This document shows, in pieces, positions 1 through 11,513 of a DNA stretch of 64,000 nucleotides; the stretch's first letter is position 1, and each line of letters starts with the position of its first letter. The notes beneath the pieces were generated by a model. It made no database searches. It had not been told where the DNA came from and saw only the letters and a list, made by a program, of their open reading frames with translations. The DNA is from Cunninghamia lanceolata (Eukaryota > Streptophyta > Pinopsida > Cupressales > Cupressaceae): the NCBI GenBank assembly GCA_027924645.1, contig BSBN01000047.1:434001-498000 (forward strand). Reading direction: 5' to 3'. The position numbers were made by a program, and so were the translations under genes.

Positions 1-880
1 TGTCAGTCAACCAAAATAGGTACAAAGCATGCAAAGCAAATTATTGCAGCCATGAAAAGAGTACATGGGACTTCATGCTTGAAAAGGTTGAGGTAGACCC
101 AATTTGACATGTTTGTTGTTACTAGGGCTACTAGGATTTGGAATTGAGAAGGTGTTTTGTTGGTACTGGGGATACTAGGATTTGGTTGGCTTGTGAAGGA
201 ATAGACAACAATTGTTGTGTCATGTGCATGTACAAATCATCATGAATATGTGCATAAGGAATGTCCTAGCCCAAGATATGTGCATACAAATCATCATGTC
301 ATGTGCATACTTGTATGATCTTGGCACCTATTCATTTGTATTTTAACTTGTTAATATGACAAGATAATAGTGGGATTGTATTTTTATTATGTTGTAAGGA
401 TTTATTCTTGTATAGTTTGACATCATGGTATGTTAAGGTCTATTTATTACACATAATTATTAAAGAGCCCAAGTGTAGAAAATATACATGGCATCATGTG
501 AGATTGTAGGCTGCTTTCTTGATTGGGAATGTGTCTATTTTAAACATGTATGATAAAGCATGATAAAGTAATTCAAATAGAATTAAGAAAAATGTAAAGA
601 ACATGCATGTAAAGACTTGACATGCCTAAAAAATGAAGATTCAAATGGAGAGAGTACCCAATTATGTAGTGTTTTTTTCTTCTTGCATCAAACTCCTCAA
701 CAATTTGAGTTTTTCACCACTTACTTCTTTTTTAATGTTAAATTGAATAACACTCAAATATAATTACTAACAACAATACTATTAACCAATCTATAATGTT
801 AAATTCCTAAAATTGAATCATAATTAACATTGCAACACTACAAAAATTGAAACTTGAATAGATATATATCAAACTTGGTG
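1..880. other. Intergenic, no gene seen
   Basis: AT-rich non-coding DNA. The block at about 213-277 (cat-rich, ending in the motif GTCCTAGCCCAAGA) recurs at 60386-60449, so this stretch belongs to a dispersed repeat. No convincing reading frame, promoter or RNA gene was seen. Confidence 0.6.
213..277 (+). repeat. Dispersed repeat, left copy
   Basis: About 65 bp nearly identical to 60386-60449 in the same orientation. The sequence carries repeated CATGTGCATA / AATCATCATG words. Both copies lie upstream of a hairpin (1093-1126 and 61432-61481) and then of telomere-like repeats, so the two ends of the window share one repeat family. Confidence 0.75.
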
Positions 881-1092
881 TGAAAACTATGTTATTTCCT
901 CCTTCTCAAGTTGGTAAAGCAGAAAAGGTGGTGGAAAGATCATGCAAAGGTGGTAGAATGTGTAAAATGTGCATGTGAACTTCCCAACAGCATGAAAGCA
1001 CTTCTTTTTTGTTGGAGCACACGCATAATCAACATGAAAACAGAGCATGTGGGCTTGGATCATGGGGGTGAACACTTTTTTACCGTTTCTAA

Positions 1093-1126
1093 AGCAGGAC
1101 AAATCATGCTCGCATTTTGTCCTGCT
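1093..1126. repeat. Perfect 11-bp hairpin
   Basis: AGCAGGACAAA (1093-1103) pairs perfectly with TTTGTCCTGCT (1116-1126) around a 12-nt loop containing GCTCGCA. The preceding poly-T and TACCGTTT context matches the context of the hairpin at 61432-61481, although the stem sequence is different. Confidence 0.75.
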
Positions 1127-1260
1127 ATAGATTAATCCATAAATATTTGTGCCTATCTCACCTTCGATAGCACCTTTACAATATCTCACCTCTAGTTCCA
1201 TTAGCTCATGTTCTATATCTCACTTATCTCTCCCCCTCACCTCTCTACCTCTCCCCTCTC

Positions 1261-4200
1261 TATGTCTCTTAGTCACTCCTTGTCTACCTCAACCCTAAAC
1301 CCTAAACCTTATCCTTAAACCCTAATCCCTCAACCCTCAACCCTAATCCCTCAACCCTCAACTCTAATATGTCATCCCTAAACCCTAAATGCTATCCCTA
1401 TTCCTAAACCCTCAACCCTATCTCAAAATCCTCAATCCTTGAACCTCAATGTACTTAAACCTCAACGTCAAACCCTAATCCCTCAACCCTTAACTCTGAT
1501 CCCTCGACCCTCAACCCTATCCCTAAACCCTCAACCCTAAAACCTCAACCCTCAACACTCAACATCAAACCCTAATTCCTCAACCCTAAACCCTAAACAC
1601 TATCCCTATTCCTAAACCCTCAACAGGCTCGATACTATACCTTAAACCCTAATCCCTTATCCCTAAACCCTCCAACCCTATCCCTAATCCTTATACCCTC
1701 GATACTTTACTTAACCCTAATCCCTCGACCCTCGAACCTCAACCCTCAACCCTCAACCTTTAACTCTAATCCCTTGACCCTCAACCCTATCCCTAAACCC
1801 TAAACTCTAAACCCTCAACCCTCAACCATCAACCCTTAACATCAAATCATAATCCCTCAACCCTTCACTCTAATCCCTCAACCCTAAACCCTATCCCTAA
1901 ACCCTCAACACTATACCTTAAACCCTAATTCCTCAACCCTAAACTCTAATCCCTCATCCCTAAACCCTAAACACTATCCCTATTCCTAAACCCTCAATGG
2001 GCTCGATACTATACCTTAAACCCTAATCCTTTATCCCTAAACCCTCCAATCCTATCCCTAATCCTTATACCCTCGACACTCTACGTTAACCCTAATCCCT
2101 TGACCCTCGACCCTCAACTCTCGAACCTCAATGTACTCAACCCTCAACGTCAAACCCTAATCCCTCAACCCTTAACTCTAATCCCTTGACCCTCAACCCT
2201 ATCCCTAAACCCTCAACCCTAAAACCTCAACCCTCAACACTCAACGTCAAACCCTAATCCCTCAACCCTTAACTCTAATCCCTCAACCTTAAACCCTATC
2301 TCTAAACCCTAAACAATATCCCTATTCCTAAACCCTCAACGGGCTCAATACTATACCTTAAACCCTAATCCCTTATCCCTAAAAACTATAACCCTATCCC
2401 TAATCCTTATACCCTCGACACTCTACTTTAACCCTAATCCCTCAACCCTCAACGTCAAATCCTAATCCCTCAACCCTTCACTCTAATCCCTCAACCCTAA
2501 ACCTTATCCCTAAACCCTCAACACTATACCTTAAACCCTAATCCCTCAACCCTCAACCCTAAACCTTATCCGTAAACCCTAATCCCTCAACCCTCAACCC
2601 TAATCCCTCAACCCTCAACTCTAATCCCTCATCCCTAAACCCTAAATGCTATCCCTATTCCTAAACCCTCAATGGGCTCGATACTATACCTTAAACCCTA
2701 ATCCCTTATCCCTAAACCCTCCAACCCTATCCCTAATCCTTATACCCTCGACACTCTACTTTAACCCCAATCCCTTGACCCTCAACCCTCGACCCTCAAC
2801 CCTATCCCTAAACCCTTAACCCTAAAACCTCAACCCTCAACACTCAACGTCAAACCCTAATCCCTCAACCCTTAACTCTATTCCCTCAACCCTAAACCCT
2901 CAACACTATACCTTAAACCCTAATCCCTCAACCCTAAGCCCTAATCCGTCAACCCTCAACCCTAATCCATCAACCCTCAACCCTAATCACTATCCCTATT
3001 CCTAAACCCTCAATGGGCTCAATACTATCCCTCAACCCTTAACCCTTAAAACTTGAACCCTAAAACCTATCCCTACACCCTCGACACTCGACACTATATC
3101 TTAAACCCTAATCCCTTAACCCTCATCCCTAAAGCCTCAACGCTAAATTCTTAAACCTTCAACCCTAAACCCTATCCCTAATCCCTCTACCCTCAACACT
3201 CTACTTTAACCCTAATCCCTTGACCATCAACCCTATCCCTCAACCCTCAACCCTCAACCCTCAACTCTCAACATTAAACCCTAATTCATCAACCCTAAAC
3301 CTAATCCCTCAAATCTAAACCCTATCCCTAATCCATTAACCCTCAACACTATACCTTAAACCCTAATTCCTATCCCTCAACCCTTAACCCTTAAAACTTA
3401 AACCTATCCCTACACCCTCAACACTTGACACTATATCTTAAGCCTTAAACCCTCATCCCTAAAGCCTCAACCCTCAATCCTTAAACCTTCAACCCTAAAC
3501 CCTATCCCTAATCCCTCTACCCTCGACACTCTAACCCTAACCTTGACATTAAATGTTAATCTATCAACCCTAAACCCTCAACCCTCAACACTATACCTTA
3601 AACCCTAATCCATCAACCCTAAAACCTAATCCCTCAACCCTCAACCCTAAACACTATCAATAAACCCTCAACCCTCGACACTATACCTTAAACCCTAATC
3701 CCTCAACCCTCAACCCTAATCCCTCAACCCTTAACCCTAATCCCTCATCCCTAAACCCTAAACGCTATCCCTATTCCTAAACCCTCAACCCTCGATACTA
3801 TACCTTAAACCCTAATCCCTTATCCCTAAACCTTAAACCCTATCCCTCAACCCTTAACCCTTAAAACTTAAACCCTAAAACCTATCCATAAACCCTTGAT
3901 GCTCAACACTATATTTTAAACCCCAATCCCTTCACCCTCAGCCCTAAAGCCTCAACCCTCAATCGTTAATCCTTCAACCCTAAACCCTATCCCTAATCCC
4001 TCTACCCTCAACACTCTACTTTAACCCTAATCCCTTGACCATCAACCCTATCCCTAAACCCTCAACCCTCAACCCTCAACTCTCAACATGAAATCCTAAT
4101 CCATCAACTCTAAACCCTAATCCCTCAACCTTAAACCCTATTCATAAACCCTCAACCCTCAACAATATTCTTTAAATCCTAATCCATCAACCCTAAACCA

Positions 4201-4880
4201 TAATCCTTCAACCCTAAACCCTCAACCCTCAACACTATTCCTTAAACCCTAATCCCTCAACTCTAAACCCCAATCCCTCAACCCTAAACCCTAAACCCTT
4301 TCCTTAAACACTCAACCCTCAGCAAGTTATACCTTAAACCTTAATCTCTCAACCCTCAACCCTAATCCCTCGTCCCTAAACCCTAAATGCTATCCCTATT
4401 CCTAACCCTCAACCCAAGACACTATACCTTAAACCCTAATCCCTTACCCCTAAACCTTAAACCCTATCCCTCAACCCTTAACCCTTAAACTTTAAACCCT
4501 AAAACCTATCCCTAAACCCTCAACTCTATACCCTCAACAATATACTTAAGCCCTAATACCTCAATCATCAACCCTATACCTTAAACCTAAAGCCTACACC
4601 CTCAAACCCTCATCCCTAGACCATATAACGTCACCCTTATATCCTAAACCTTGAATATTGTGCCTCAAACCTATACTTAAATTAAACCTAAACCATACGT
4701 GCTCTCAACCCAAGTCACCCTATGCCTTATATACCCTCAATCCATATCGTAAACCCTAAACCCTAATCCCCGCGCCTTACACACTTAATCTTATACACTA
4801 AACAACCTGAATATTAACCCTCAACTGTAACCCTCAACCCTCTATCCTCTACCTATTACTTAAGCCCTAATCCCTCAACC
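1261..4880. repeat. Interstitial telomere-like repeat tract
   Basis: About 3.6 kb of degenerate CCCTAAA-type units, mixed with CCCTCAA, CCCTAAT and CCCTATC variants, all C-rich on the plus strand. CCCTAAA/TTTAGGG is the usual plant telomere unit. The units are too degenerate and too mixed for an active chromosome end, so this looks like an interstitial or subtelomeric tract. A recurring marker (GCTCGATACTATACC or a close variant) at 1627, 2001, 2343, 2676 and 3017 shows a higher-order period of about 333-374 bp. Confidence 0.9.
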
Positions 4881-4924
4881 CTCAACCCTCAAAACTATAC
4901 AGGCTCAGGTCCTTATATACACTA

Positions 4925-4995
4925 AACCCAAAATGCTTACATGCATACAAAGATGTATACATACAAGCATGCATACATGTACATGCATACATACC
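4925..4995. repeat. CATACATG-rich simple repeat
   Basis: Short run of ACATGCATACA / ACATACAAGCATG words directly after the telomere-like tract. It is low-complexity with no coding signal. Confidence 0.6.
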
Positions 4996-5062
4996 TACAA
5001 GAATAGATATAAACATCCTTGAAACATACTTATGAAATTTGGACATATCTCATTCAAAGGAA

Positions 5063-5102
5063 GACATAACATGAGCGTGTTATAACGCACTTGCGTTATG
5101 TC
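5063..5102. repeat. Imperfect palindrome with TTATAACGC core
   Basis: GACATAAC (5063-5070) pairs with GTTATGTC (5095-5102), and an inner pair ATAACGCA / TGCGTTAT is separated by 2 nt. The core TTATAAYGCRCTYGCGTT recurs near 44541, and a related form recurs in the palindrome at 61432-61481. Confidence 0.65.
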
Positions 5103-5129
5103 GAACTGGGAAAACACTGGCCAACATGC

Positions 5130-5740
5130 AAAAAAGCAAAAAGCACAATATAACGATTCCAAGCCTTGGGCTTGGGATTTGCTTTGGATTTCCAACCCAA
5201 AGGCTTGGAGTGCCTTTTCAACATCCACAGACATGTTTTTGCAGATTCTTCAAGATTTCACATAATTTTGTTCGTGCTAACCTTCAGATTTGCATGTGTT
5301 TCAAGGTCAAACAAATCGAACACCTGGGTAATGTTAGGCTTTCTCTTAGCTATTTTACAATGTAATTTTTTTCACATTTTGACAATGTTAAGCCTTTCAT
5401 CTTTAATTTCTTTTGTTTGTGTGTCTGGTTTTGGGCAAAAACCACTATTTGGTTTTTTTTATTGTAAATTAACCATTCATTGAAATTTAAAAAAAATTAC
5501 ATATTTAGAAACTAGACTCCATTCTACACATATTAAAAAAAAGAAAAAATTATTTTCAATTAGTTTTCAAAATTTATAGGGGTAGCATGACCAAAATTCT
5601 ATTTTTTAGGATGTGTCCACTTTGAAAATTAGTAAAAAATCAAATATTCATAAAAAAATTATCAAAAAATTGGGCATAAACTACATGCTGTTAGCTAATT
5701 TCTCACTGAAGCGATTTTAAAAATACCAAAAAAAAGTTAA
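5130..5740. other. AT-rich intergenic, no gene seen
   Basis: Short frames occur here but show no recognisable domain or biased composition. A decayed MITE-like fold-back may begin near 5577 and end near 5993, because the ends show weak inverted similarity; this is uncertain. Confidence 0.4.
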
Positions 5741-5746
5741 CCATTT

Positions 5747-5815
5747 GAGGGAGCCACAGAACATGCTATGTTATGTTTTTTTGACAGAAACAACACTAAT
5801 TTCTGTGGCTCCCTC
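5747..5815. repeat. Perfect 15-bp inverted repeat
   Basis: GAGGGAGCCACAGAA (5747-5761) is the exact reverse complement of 5801-5815, with a 39-nt spacer. A-rich tracts lie on both sides. It could be the centre of a small fold-back transposable element. Confidence 0.8.
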
Positions 5816-5999
5816 TTTTGAACCCCTTAATCTATACCATTTTAAAAAAAAATAGTAGTTTAAAGAAAGTAGACTCGGAGCACTACGAACATTGTTTTGG
5901 TTGCATCTCCAAATTTTGAGTGTAACTATGCTCAATTTCTCATCCAAGGCTAGCATTTCCTATTTTAGAAAAAAAGTGGCCACTTAAGACCCCTTTTTG

Positions 6000-7320
6000 G
6001 CCCCCATCTTCTTGCACTTACCCAGTGGGTTTTCCATGATCACCTTCTCTGTAGTTCGGCGGTTGCCTAGAGTTGCATAGACAACTATTGTGCTCGATGA
6101 TGGCAATATGGTTGGGAGGTGAGCAACATTTCCCCATTGGTTCTTCGTGATGATCTTTAGGTGCTAAATGGTTTCCTTATCCTATTTACAGGTAGATTAT
6201 GTCATGCTTTGTGTTTTGTTGCACCTTGGAGAGTGTGATGGGTTTTGGTGGTTTATGCACTTGTATTACATCATAATTGTATACCGAAGGATGTTGGTGT
6301 CCTTGGCAATGTAATCGATTATTGGAACATTATTATTTGATCCTCATTGTTTGAAGACGTGTATATCAATCACCTAAGTGGTGTTGTATCATTCCATGGG
6401 TTTGTGCTTTGACATTGGTATCAAAGACATGATTGAGTTGTCTTGTTTTTCCTTTGTTAATTTGTATGTGACAAATGGTGAAAAAATGACAAACCTCAAT
6501 TTAGTACTTAAAAAGAATCTACTTTTGCAATTTAATAATTGGATATGATGCTCAATCATGAACATTTGAAATATTCACCTTTAATTTCACACATTTCTAG
6601 CCTATTTTGACAAAATCTAGGTTGTTTTGGTGATTCTGACCCATCCCGAAAGGACTACAACGTCGGGCGCTAGTGTCCTTGGCAGAGGGCTCCTCCTTTA
6701 GGGTTTGTACACCCCTGGGATGCTTGATACTGCCTGTGCCTTCAGTTTGCGCATATGATTTTAGAAGGTGGTACTTTTGCCCTCCAGAAGTAAACCCTGT
6801 GTGAGTTTTTTGTAGTATCTAATGTGTTCGTAACCTGAATGGTTTCCCTCTCTTACATTGGGAAGCATACCTTTGCAGGATTTCAACTAGTGACCATTCC
6901 ATTTGGTAGAAGGCTTGTACCTCCTAGTTGAACCATCCCTTGGGTGAGTGTTTCCTCTTACATTGGGATATCGTCTTGTGTTGTCATGGAATGGATTGAG
7001 GTGACTATTGCCCTCATCCTACTCCGTGTATTCACAAGGGAGCGAGATCATGGATATTTATCCAATCTTTGCCATGGAGTGAGCTCCACCTCTCGTTTGG
7101 TCATCGTGGTGAGTTGTCACACGATGGGTGTAGTCTGCCACTCATGCCACCTTGCATTGTGCAATGGTGATGTCTTCTTAGGTGTTGTTGTTCTTGTTAT
7201 GACATCTTGTGCGTGTGTGAGTGCAATGCCACATGTGAATGTTACACTTACAAATGCAAAAAAAATGTTTGTTCAGTGTTTGTTCGTCTAATATCCTGGG
7301 TGAAAACTTGGGACATTACA
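6000..7320. mobile_element. Possible decayed LTR-element remnant
   Basis: Near 6414 the sequence TTGACA is followed by TGGTATCAAAG (6416-6426), which resembles an initiator-tRNA primer-binding site just after an LTR end. No matching second LTR, gag or pol was found, so the element would be old and incomplete. The block stops abruptly at about 7320, where LRR coding sequence begins. It may therefore be an insertion that truncated the LRR pseudogene. The assignment rests mainly on the PBS-like motif. Confidence 0.3.
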
Positions 7321-7321
7321 G

Positions 7322-7902
7322 TTTTCAGCAAAATGAATTTGTTGCAGCTGCGTGCAGTTGGCTAGAAATTTAGGAATGCTTCCAACAAGATTGTTGTTGT
7401 ATAGGTAGAGGTGCTCTAACTTGCCCAGACGACCAAATTCAGTTGGAATGCTCTCCTTTAAGTTGTTTCCCGAAAGACAAATCTATGGCAGTTGCGTACA
7501 ATTGGCTAGAGATTTAGGAATTGAACCCCACAGTTCGCAGCACTTTGAGCTATCCAAAATTTGGTGGAATCCCTCCTGTAAACATTAAGGGAGAGATCTA
7601 AAATGTAACAAAGAGAGGCCTCCCATGAAGGAGAGATAATATCTTCCAAATTTAGTGGAGAAAGATGTATATAGACCACTCTCTTGGTGTGCGTAATGAG
7701 GAAATACCTTTCCACTGGCACACGTTAGCTGAGTTGTTTGCGCTCCAGCTTGATAGCAATCCATATGGATCCAATGTAATGCCCTTTCTGAAAGACAAGA
7801 GAGCTTCCACATCCTCCTCCAAAGTGTCGTTGTTATTGAAGGTTGTAGTGGCCCGCATAATTGCCAAGGCGAGAAAGAGATTGTAAATAACACCGCCTCC
7901 AT
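7322..7902 (-). pseudogene. LRR receptor N-terminal pseudogene
   Basis: Reading the minus strand from 7902, a hydrophobic start (MEAVLFTISFS) leads, after a frame change, to an LRRNT_2-type cap: EDVEALLSFRKGI, then SSWSA and VCQWKGI. Further frame changes expose LRR blocks, including NLEDIISP, LDLSLN and two repeats near 7340-7500 (SIPTEFGRLGKLEHLYLYNN, then VGSIPKFLANCTQLQ). These caps and repeats are typical of plant LRR receptor kinases or receptor-like proteins at the plasma membrane. At least two or three frameshifts and a break at about 7320 rule out a working product. The upstream DNA is related to that of the receptor fragment at 16689-17420. Confidence 0.8.
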
Positions 7903-7928
7903 TAATTTGTCATCCTTCCATTTGGAAC

Positions 7929-7962
7929 GTGAGGACGAAATATTGCTTTATTTCGTCCTCAC
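7929..7962. repeat. 14-bp perfect hairpin upstream of LRR pseudogene
   Basis: GTGAGGACGAAATA (7929-7942) and its exact complement (7949-7962) flank a 6-nt loop, TTGCTT. It lies about 27 nt upstream of the ATG of the minus-strand LRR pseudogene, where a 5' leader would be. The copy near 17580 keeps only the loop side and one arm. Confidence 0.8.
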
Positions 7963-8945
7963 CAATAGCGAAGAATGGCTTAAACCGCGTTACGATGAGG
8001 GTGGCCCCCACAGTAAAGTGCCACGGCGGCAGTGCGGAGAACGGCATTCGGTCTTATTAACTGGTCAAACACGTTTGATGACCTTGCAAAGTCATTAAAC
8101 TTGCAAATTCTCCCCATTCGTGGAATTTACGATGTATAATTTTTTACTGTTCTTTAAAACTTCTTTTCAAATTTCTTAGATTTGAAATTTATATATTACT
8201 TTTCGCAAGAAATTTAAAATATATTATAAAAGTATAAGAAAAAGAAAGATAAATTACAATTTAGTGTGAGTTTGCTTTTGTTTTTAAAATAAAGATTAAA
8301 GAAAGGAATATGGAAGAAAACATGGAGATAAAAACATGTTGATTACTATTAAAAAGATAGACTCTTTGTTGGGTTATCCTCCTAATGAATAGAATTACAC
8401 ATCTTTGATCTTTGTAATCAATAAGGTTTTCATAGAGCCATGATCTTAAATCTCAAATCTCAACAATGTACTATGTAAATAATTCCCATTAAAATTAAAA
8501 AAAAAAACCTACTATACAATCAAATAACAAGAAGGAATAGTAAATAATAAAGCATACATATAAAAACAACATATTGACACAATAATTTTTCTTTGGAGAA
8601 ACCCAAATGAAAAACTCTAGGAAGGATATACCTTCAATGTAAAGATTACAATGCTAATGCAAAGATTACAATGCCATAAACATGGTCTTTCAAAGTATTA
8701 TAATTTCTAAATCACACTTTCCTACCTCCTCTATACTCTTGCAACTAGAAGAACTCTATAGCAACACTCTTCTTATTTTGCATCTCATTACTCTAAAAAT
8801 AGTACACACAACCAAAATAATAGCAAGTGTGGCCTTTTCACAAGTCAACGAATGGTCAAACATCCAAAATGTGGATAAGTGCATGAAAATAGGGTGCCAA
8901 AAGAGGGTCAAAAGTGACCATGTTTCTTGAAAATTAAATTTCAAA
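7943..8945. repeat. Receptor upstream block, copy 1
   Basis: Matches 17577-18400 over most of its length, including the words GAAAGGAATATGGAAGAAAAC, CCTAATGAATAGA and AGCAAGTGTGGCC. Each copy sits upstream of a minus-strand LRR receptor fragment, so the block travelled with the receptor gene in a segmental duplication. No gene of its own was seen. Confidence 0.7.
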
Positions 8946-10545
8946 GAGTAATTTGAGATTCCTATGCTTAAAATTTGATGATGTGATCTAAGAACAAGAA
9001 TATCAGTGCTCGAAATCTAGTTTCTAAACTACTATTTTTTTTCTAAAATTGTGGAAATCAAGAGGATCAAATGTTGAGAGCACATAAAGTGCTTATATGT
9101 TTTTGTTTAAAAAACATAACATAGCATGGCATGTGCTCGCCCCTCTCCCTCTCCTCCCCTCTTTTTTTTTTAGTTCTATTTATTATTTTGTAAACCCCTT
9201 TAGTAGATAGTTAGATAAGATCATGTATTAATTTTGCATAATTTTTTCCTAATTTTTAATGATATATTATTTTTTAATAATTTTCAATAGAGACACATCC
9301 TTAAAAATGGAAAACTAAGACCCAAGATGCAAGGTCCTAACACGCATCATTATAACCTCTATCGACATGAGTTTCCCTCCATCCATGCAACTAGTAAATC
9401 CAAGGAAATTGAACATGCGACCATCATATATATTTTTCAACAACTTAACTATTTGGTCTATCCTTGAGGGCTATACTGCCACTAAATATACTGCAAATGT
9501 TTTTTTTTTTCAAATTTAGATGAGTGGATTAGAATTTTTGTAGAAAAATTCATAAATATATTTTTAAAAAGAAATGACAACACTAGTAAAAGTAATTAAA
9601 TACTAAAACCCTAACATAGTTGAATTTTATTAACTGGTCAAACACGTTTGATGACCTTGAGAAGTCATTAAACTTATTTGCAAATTCTCCCCCTTCGTGG
9701 AATTTATGATGTATAATAATAGCAAGTGTCGCCTTTCCACAAGCCAACGAATGGTCAAACATCCATATGAAAATAGGGTGCCAAAAGGGGTTAAAAATGA
9801 CTATGTTTCTTTGAATAAACAAAAAATGAATTTCAAAGAGTAATTTGATGATTTGATCTAAGACCATTAGTGTTCCATTTTAAACTATTTATTTTTTTAA
9901 AATGGTGAAAATTAAGAAGATCAAATGTTGAAAGCACATAAAGTGCTTATATGTTTTTGTTTAAAAATTATAACATATTATCTCATGTGCTCGCCCCCTC
10001 TCCCTTTTCTCCTCTTTTTTTTTTGGAGTTCTATTAATTACTTTGTAAACCCCTTTAGTAGATAGTTAGCTAAGATCATCTATTAATTTTAGATAATTTT
10101 TTCCTAATTTTTAATGATATATTATTTTTTAATAATTTTCAATGTAGGCATATCCTTAAAAATGGAAAATTGGACATACTCTCCCCATTTTTTTTTATTT
10201 TTTAGTAGCATGGATGGCATGGCAAGACCCATGATGCAAGGTCCTAACACGGGTCATTATAACCTTTGTCCATGTGAGCTTCCCTCCACCCATGCAATGG
10301 GTAAATCCAAGGGAGTCAGAACATGCAACCATCATCTATATTTTTCAATAACTTGATTATTGGGTCTATCCTTTAGGGCTATACTCCCACTAAATTTTCA
10401 GAAATATATTGTGCAAATGTTTTTTTTTCAAATTTAGATGACTGGATTAGAATTTTGTAGAAAGATTTACAATTATATTTTTAAAAAGAAATGACAACAC
10501 TACTAAAAGTAATTAAATATTAAAACCTTAATATATTTGACTTTT
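8810..10545. repeat. Tandem duplication, about 860-900 bp period
   Basis: 8824-9622 and 9723-10545 are direct copies. Landmarks are CAACGAATGGTCAAACATCC, the pyrimidine tract with TAGTTCTATT, ACCCCTTTAGTAGATAGTTAG, AAGGTCCTAACACG, and AAAAAGAAATGACAACACTA. The block 9626-9715 also repeats 8055-8150, so the second copy carries an internal deletion. It is non-coding. Confidence 0.75.
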
Positions 10546-11420
10546 AGAAACAAATAGTTAGAAACTCACAATTTATATCATTGACTATGGAAATATCATG
10601 TCTTTAATAGTTAGAAAGCTAAGACATAGCTTGACATTGTAGTGTTGTTTTTTAAAATATTGCCTTAAGATACGTGATGGAGAGCATAATCAAGATTTGT
10701 ATATTTTTTAATTCTTTTTATAACATATGGATTTGGGCAGCCAACATGTAAATTCAACTTTTATGCTTAAATATCCAAGTCAAATCCAGTCTAAGGGTGG
10801 GTAATTCCCAAGCAAAACAATGTAAATGTGTACATATTTTAATGCACCTAAATCATGTTTTATATGAAAAATAAAATAATAACTAACAAAACATAAATTC
10901 TCATACTTTTGATCCCACAAACTCTTCTTTGCATTGTTATATACACATTTCTATGTTATTGAATCATTAATTTTATTTTTTTAAGAATTTCAATATCATT
11001 GTTTAACCATTGAATACTTTTATATTTCTTACATTCTTAGAACATCTATAAACATTCTTATTATTATGTTTTTTTTTTCTTATATTGATATAGTGAATCA
11101 TTATTTTTATTATTGAGAGAAACTCATTTTCCTTACTTAACAATTGAATAATTTTTTATGTTTTTTATATTCTTAACACTCCTTAATTGTTTTATAATAA
11201 TATAGATTTGAGAAATATGGAGATAAAACAATTCAAGAGGCAAACACTTTAATAATTATAGAGATAAAACCAGGAAAGGTTTTAATGTTTTTTTTTAAGC
11301 GGTCCCCTCAAAGACTGGCAGGCGGCATGAAATTTCATTTGACCTTTCCTCGAAGACTGAGATCCACCGAAATTCAATCTTTGCTAAAATATTGTTACCT
11401 TCACTAATGATGCAGAGTCT
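10546..11420. other. AT-rich region upstream of receptor kinase
   Basis: Very AT-rich with many short T and A runs. It is the likely promoter side of the kinase gene at 11514, but no single TATA box can be chosen with confidence. Confidence 0.4.
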
Positions 11421-11513
11421 TATGTATACCCAGTCCCACCCTTGTTTGAATGATCAAAATCCATGCAGCGTGGAGAATCCCAGCGATAACTTTGAGTGGG
11501 GAACAACGCCAGT

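Noticed and set aside
887..1201. 104-codon minus-strand frame and an overlapping plus-strand frame
   Set aside because: They overlap each other and the repeat hairpin, show no domain, and are not kept in the related right-end copy.
1261..4880. A true chromosome end
   Set aside because: Units are highly degenerate and non-telomeric DNA continues on both sides within the window.
6944..7291. 115-codon plus-strand frame
   Set aside because: No recognisable domain, a non-ATG start, and a position inside a probable decayed element.
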